Assembly: GCF_017876795.1 (NCBI RefSeq)
Contig: NZ_JAGIOR010000001.1
Coordinates: 3,064,501 to 3,128,500, forward strand
DNA length: 64,000 nt
Origin: Rhizobium leguminosarum
GTDB lineage: Bacteria; Pseudomonadota; Alphaproteobacteria; Rhizobiales; Rhizobiaceae
Direction of reading: 5' to 3'
Under the pieces are notes generated by a model. That model did no database searches. It had not been told where the DNA came from and saw nothing but the letters and a program-made list of their open reading frames with translations. A program made the position numbers and the translations under genes. Shown in pieces: positions 61,617 to 64,000 of this stretch; the first letter of the stretch is position 1; every line of letters begins with the position of its first letter.

Positions 61617-62873
61617 TTACGCCGCGCGGCGGATCAGGATGTGCTTCTTCTTGCCGAGCGAGAGCTTGATGACGCCGTCGGCGGTGATTTCGTTGCTGCC
61701 GATCAGCCGGCGCTCGTCGCTGACCGCCTCGTCGTTGATGCGCACCGCGCCGCCCTGGATGTGACGGCGAGCCTCGCCGTTCGAGCCGGCAAGGCCAGCG
61801 CGGACCATCAGCGACAGCAGGCCGATGCCGCCGTCGAGTTCGGTGCCAGGGATGTCGACCGAAGGCAGGTTTTCGGCGACGCGGCCTTCCTCGAAGGTCT
61901 TGCGCGCCGTTTCGGCGGCCTGATCGGCGGATTCTCGGCCGTGCAGGATCGCCGTTACCTCTGTCGCGAGGATCTTCTTGACCTCGTTGATCTCCGAACC
62001 GCCGAGCGCCGAGAGGCGGGCGATTTCATCCATCGGCAGCGTCGTGTAGAGCTTCAGGAAGCGCGAGACGTCGGCGTCCTCGGTGTTGCGCCAGTACTGC
62101 CAGAAATCGTAGGCCGAGAGCATGTCGGCGTTCAGCCAGATAGCGCCCGTCGCCGACTTGCCCATCTTGGCGCCCGACGACGTCGTCAGCAGCGGCGATG
62201 TCAGTGCATAAAGCTGCGGGGTCCCCATGCGGTGACCGAGATCGATACCGTTGATGATGTTGCCCCACTGGTCCGAACCGCCCATCTGCAGACGGCAGTC
62301 GTAGCGCTTGGCGATCTCGACGAAATCATAGGCCTGGAGGATCATGTAGTTGAATTCCAGGAAGGACAACGACTGTTCGCGGTCGAGGCGCGTCTTCACG
62401 CTGTCGAAGGACAGCATGCGATTGACGGAGAAGTGCTTGCCGACATCGCGCAGGAATTCGAGGTAGTTCAGCGAGCGCAGCCATTCGGCATTGTTGATCA
62501 TCAGCGCGTCCTTCGGACCGTCGCCGTAATTCAGGTAATTGGAGAAGGCGCGCTTGATCGAGGCGATGTTGCCTTCGATCGTATCCACGGTCATGAGCTG
62601 GCGCGCCTCTTCCTTGAAGGAGGGGTCGCCGACCATACCGGTGCCGCCGCCCATCAGCGAAATGGCCCGATGACCGGTCTTCTGCATCCAGTGCAGCATC
62701 ATGATCTGGATCAGCGAGCCGGCGTGCAGGCTGGGCGCCGTCGGATCGAAGCCAATATAAGCCGTCACGGTTTCCTTGGCGAACAGGTCGTCGAGGCCAC
62801 GTTCATCGGAAACCTGATGAATGAAGCCGCGCTCTTTCAGCGTGCGGAGGAAATCGGACTTGAACTCGGACAT
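61617..62873 (-). CDS. tyrS: Tyrosine--tRNA ligase
   Basis: A 418-residue class I synthetase of the TyrRS type. The HIGH-like motif HAGS lies at 50-53, the KMSKS-like motif is GAKMGKS, and [11 protein letters not shown] is the tyrosine pocket. The C-terminal S4-like domain ends in [17 protein letters not shown]. The start [12 protein letters not shown] at 62873 matches the family. Divergent from anmK, as in other rhizobia. Confidence 0.96.
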   Translation of the reverse strand: MSEFKSDFLRTLKERGFIHQVSDERGLDDLFAKETVTAYIGFDPTAPSLHAGSLIQIMMLHWMQKTGHRAISLMGGGTGMVGDPSFKEEARQLMTVDTIEGNIASIKRAFSNYLNYGDGPKDALMINNAEWLRSLNYLEFLRDVGKHFSVNRMLSFDSVKTRLDREQSLSFLEFNYMILQAYDFVEIAKRYDCRLQMGGSDQWGNIINGIDLGHRMGTPQLYALTSPLLTTSSGAKMGKSATGAIWLNADMLSAYDFWQYWRNTEDADVSRFLKLYTTLPMDEIARLSALGGSEINEVKKILATEVTAILHGRESADQAAETARKTFEEGRVAENLPSVDIPGTELDGGIGLLSLMVRAGLAGSNGEARRHIQGGAVRINDEAVSDERRLIGSNEITADGVIKLSLGKKKHILIRRAA

Positions 62874-63004
62874 GGCTTTCGTCTCTTGGTGTCTGCGTTT
62901 GACCCATATGGCTTCACGCAAGTTCGTTGTTGTTGATCTATCGCGGCGCGTTTAGCACTGTTTTTATAAAAGTGCATCCGGGAATCGCATGGGAGGCAAG
63001 CCGC

Positions 63005-64000
63005 ATGGATGTCATCAGAACCGCAATCGGCCTGATGAGCGGCACGTCGATGGACGGAATCGACGTTGCGCTGCTCAGGACCGATGGCCGCGGCTTCATC
63101 GAGCGCGGGCCGTTCATGGGGGTGCCCTATGACGCCGATTTTCGTGAGCGGCTGAAACGGGCGCTGGAACTGGCGCGGCCGCTTGGCGACAGGAACGAGC
63201 GCCCCGCCGAACTTCGCGACATCGAGCTTGAGCTTACCCGACGGCATGCAATTGCCGTGACGGCATTCCTGGAGCGTTTCGGGTTCGCCGCCGGTGATAT
63301 CGATGTTCTCGGCTTCCATGGTCAGACGGTGCTTCACCGACCCGACGAGGGATTGACGATCCAGATCGGCGACGGCCTGGAATTGGCGCGCCGGACCGGC
63401 ATATCGGTGGTCTATGACATGCGCGCCAATGATATGGTTCATGGCGGCCAGGGGGCGCCGCTGGTGCCGGCCTATCACGCAGCACTCGCGGGAAAATTCC
63501 AGCAGGCGGGACAGGCGGTGTGCTTCGTCAATATCGGCGGGATCTCCAATCTGACCTTCATCGGTACGGACGGCCGGATATCGGCCTTCGACAGCGGCCC
63601 GGGCAATACGCTGATCGACCAGTGGGTGGAGATGCAGACCAGCAAAACCTATGATCCCGGCGGCGAGATCGGCGGACGCGGCAAGGTGGTCGCCGCTCTC
63701 GCGGAGCGCTATCTGGAAAGCGCGTTCTTCCGCGGCAATATTCGGCGCTCGCTCGACCGCGGCGATTTCGCGCCGCTTCGGCCCGGGGAAGCGAGCCTTG
63801 AAGACGGTGCCCGGACACTGGCGCATGTCGCCGCCGCGTCGATCGTCAAATCCGCCGGTTTTCTGCCGGAGACGTCGTCGACCTTTATCGTCTGCGGCGG
63901 CGGGCGGCTGAACGGCACTTTGATGGCGGAGTTCTCGGCGATGGCCGAAGCGCTGGGGTCGAAGGTATTGACCGCCGAAGAGGCCGGCTTCGACGGCGAC
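63005..64000 (+). CDS. anmK: Anhydro-N-acetylmuramic acid kinase (partial, right edge)
   Basis: The first 332 codons of AnmK, which opens and phosphorylates 1,6-anhydro-MurNAc in peptidoglycan recycling. The ATP-binding opening [16 protein letters not shown] lies at 8-23. Later blocks are [54 protein letters not shown], and [18 protein letters not shown] 8 nt before ATG 63005 fixes the start. No stop is reached before the window ends. The family length of about 370 means only ~40 residues are missing. Confidence 0.95.
   Translation, partial: MDVIRTAIGLMSGTSMDGIDVALLRTDGRGFIERGPFMGVPYDADFRERLKRALELARPLGDRNERPAELRDIELELTRRHAIAVTAFLERFGFAAGDIDVLGFHGQTVLHRPDEGLTIQIGDGLELARRTGISVVYDMRANDMVHGGQGAPLVPAYHAALAGKFQQAGQAVCFVNIGGISNLTFIGTDGRISAFDSGPGNTLIDQWVEMQTSKTYDPGGEIGGRGKVVAALAERYLESAFFRGNIRRSLDRGDFAPLRPGEASLEDGARTLAHVAAASIVKSAGFLPETSSTFIVCGGGRLNGTLMAEFSAMAEALGSKVLTAEEAGFDGD

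Overview
The window looks like a stretch of chromosome from a fast-growing alphaproteobacterium of the Rhizobium etli / R. leguminosarum group. The evidence is: high GC with C/G-ending codons; an alphaproteobacterial CckA hybrid kinase; a recA SOS-type site of the GAAC-N7-GNAC form; purS-purQ-purL with bolA and grxD nearby; and several palindromes of the type known as Rhizobium intergenic mosaic elements (RIME). Most of the DNA is core housekeeping sequence. I see no rRNA, tRNA, CRISPR array, prophage or complete insertion sequence.

Layout. 0-9 kb: dksA without the usual zinc cysteines, a DUF1062 gene, a FliO-like membrane protein divergent from cckA, a P-loop kinase of foreign look, and psuK-psuG for pseudouridine salvage. 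9-16 kb: recA, alaS, an AraC/GyrI-type regulator, a GST, a GNAT and icd. 16-27 kb: a secreted protein, a FUSC-type permease, trmJ overlapping murI, a HerA/DUF87-type ATPase, rpsD with a clear promoter, glsA, ttcA and two tandem inositol-phosphatase-like genes. 27-34 kb (minus strand for the most part): GNAT, two Bcr/CflA-type MFS genes (one frameshifted), grxD, then an accessory block (di-haem cytochrome c, a lysine/arginine-rich small protein, a membrane serine hydrolase, an ArsR-SRPBCC pair and RIME repeats) that separates grxD from bolA-purL.

34-42 kb holds the purine genes: purC-purS-[KptA C-lobe]-purQ, then purL-bolA. Between purQ and purL lie a lipoprotein, a DUF1127 gene divergent from a MocR regulator, a 5'-truncated PagL-type deacylase and a 46-bp palindrome resembling two abutted IS3-family ends. 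42-57 kb: a PAS-PAS-GGDEF-EAL protein, an RBBP9-type hydrolase, DUF2189, a small permease-like protein, purB, a DUF2259/rpe operon, an orphan branched-chain-type binding protein, a flavin reductase, TfoX-N, Nudix, a DEAD-box helicase, an M23 peptidase and a DUF455-peroxiredoxin pair. 57-64 kb: a large AsmA/DUF3971 protein, an internally deleted GH13 remnant, tyrS and the first 332 codons of anmK, which runs off the right edge.

Themes. De novo purine synthesis (purC, S, Q, L, B) is spread over three places in the window. Several genes are visibly decaying: an MFS gene with an apparent 5-nt deletion, a GH13 gene reduced to its two ends, and a PagL 3' fragment. The oddest intact-looking gene is a 97-residue ADP-ribosyltransferase-type lobe of tRNA 2'-phosphotransferase (KptA/Tpt1). 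It sits inside the pur operon and is coupled to purQ by an ATGA overlap. I do not see a clearly new multi-gene system. The best candidates for follow-up are that KptA lobe, the accessory block between bolA and grxD, and the FliO-like/cckA locus.
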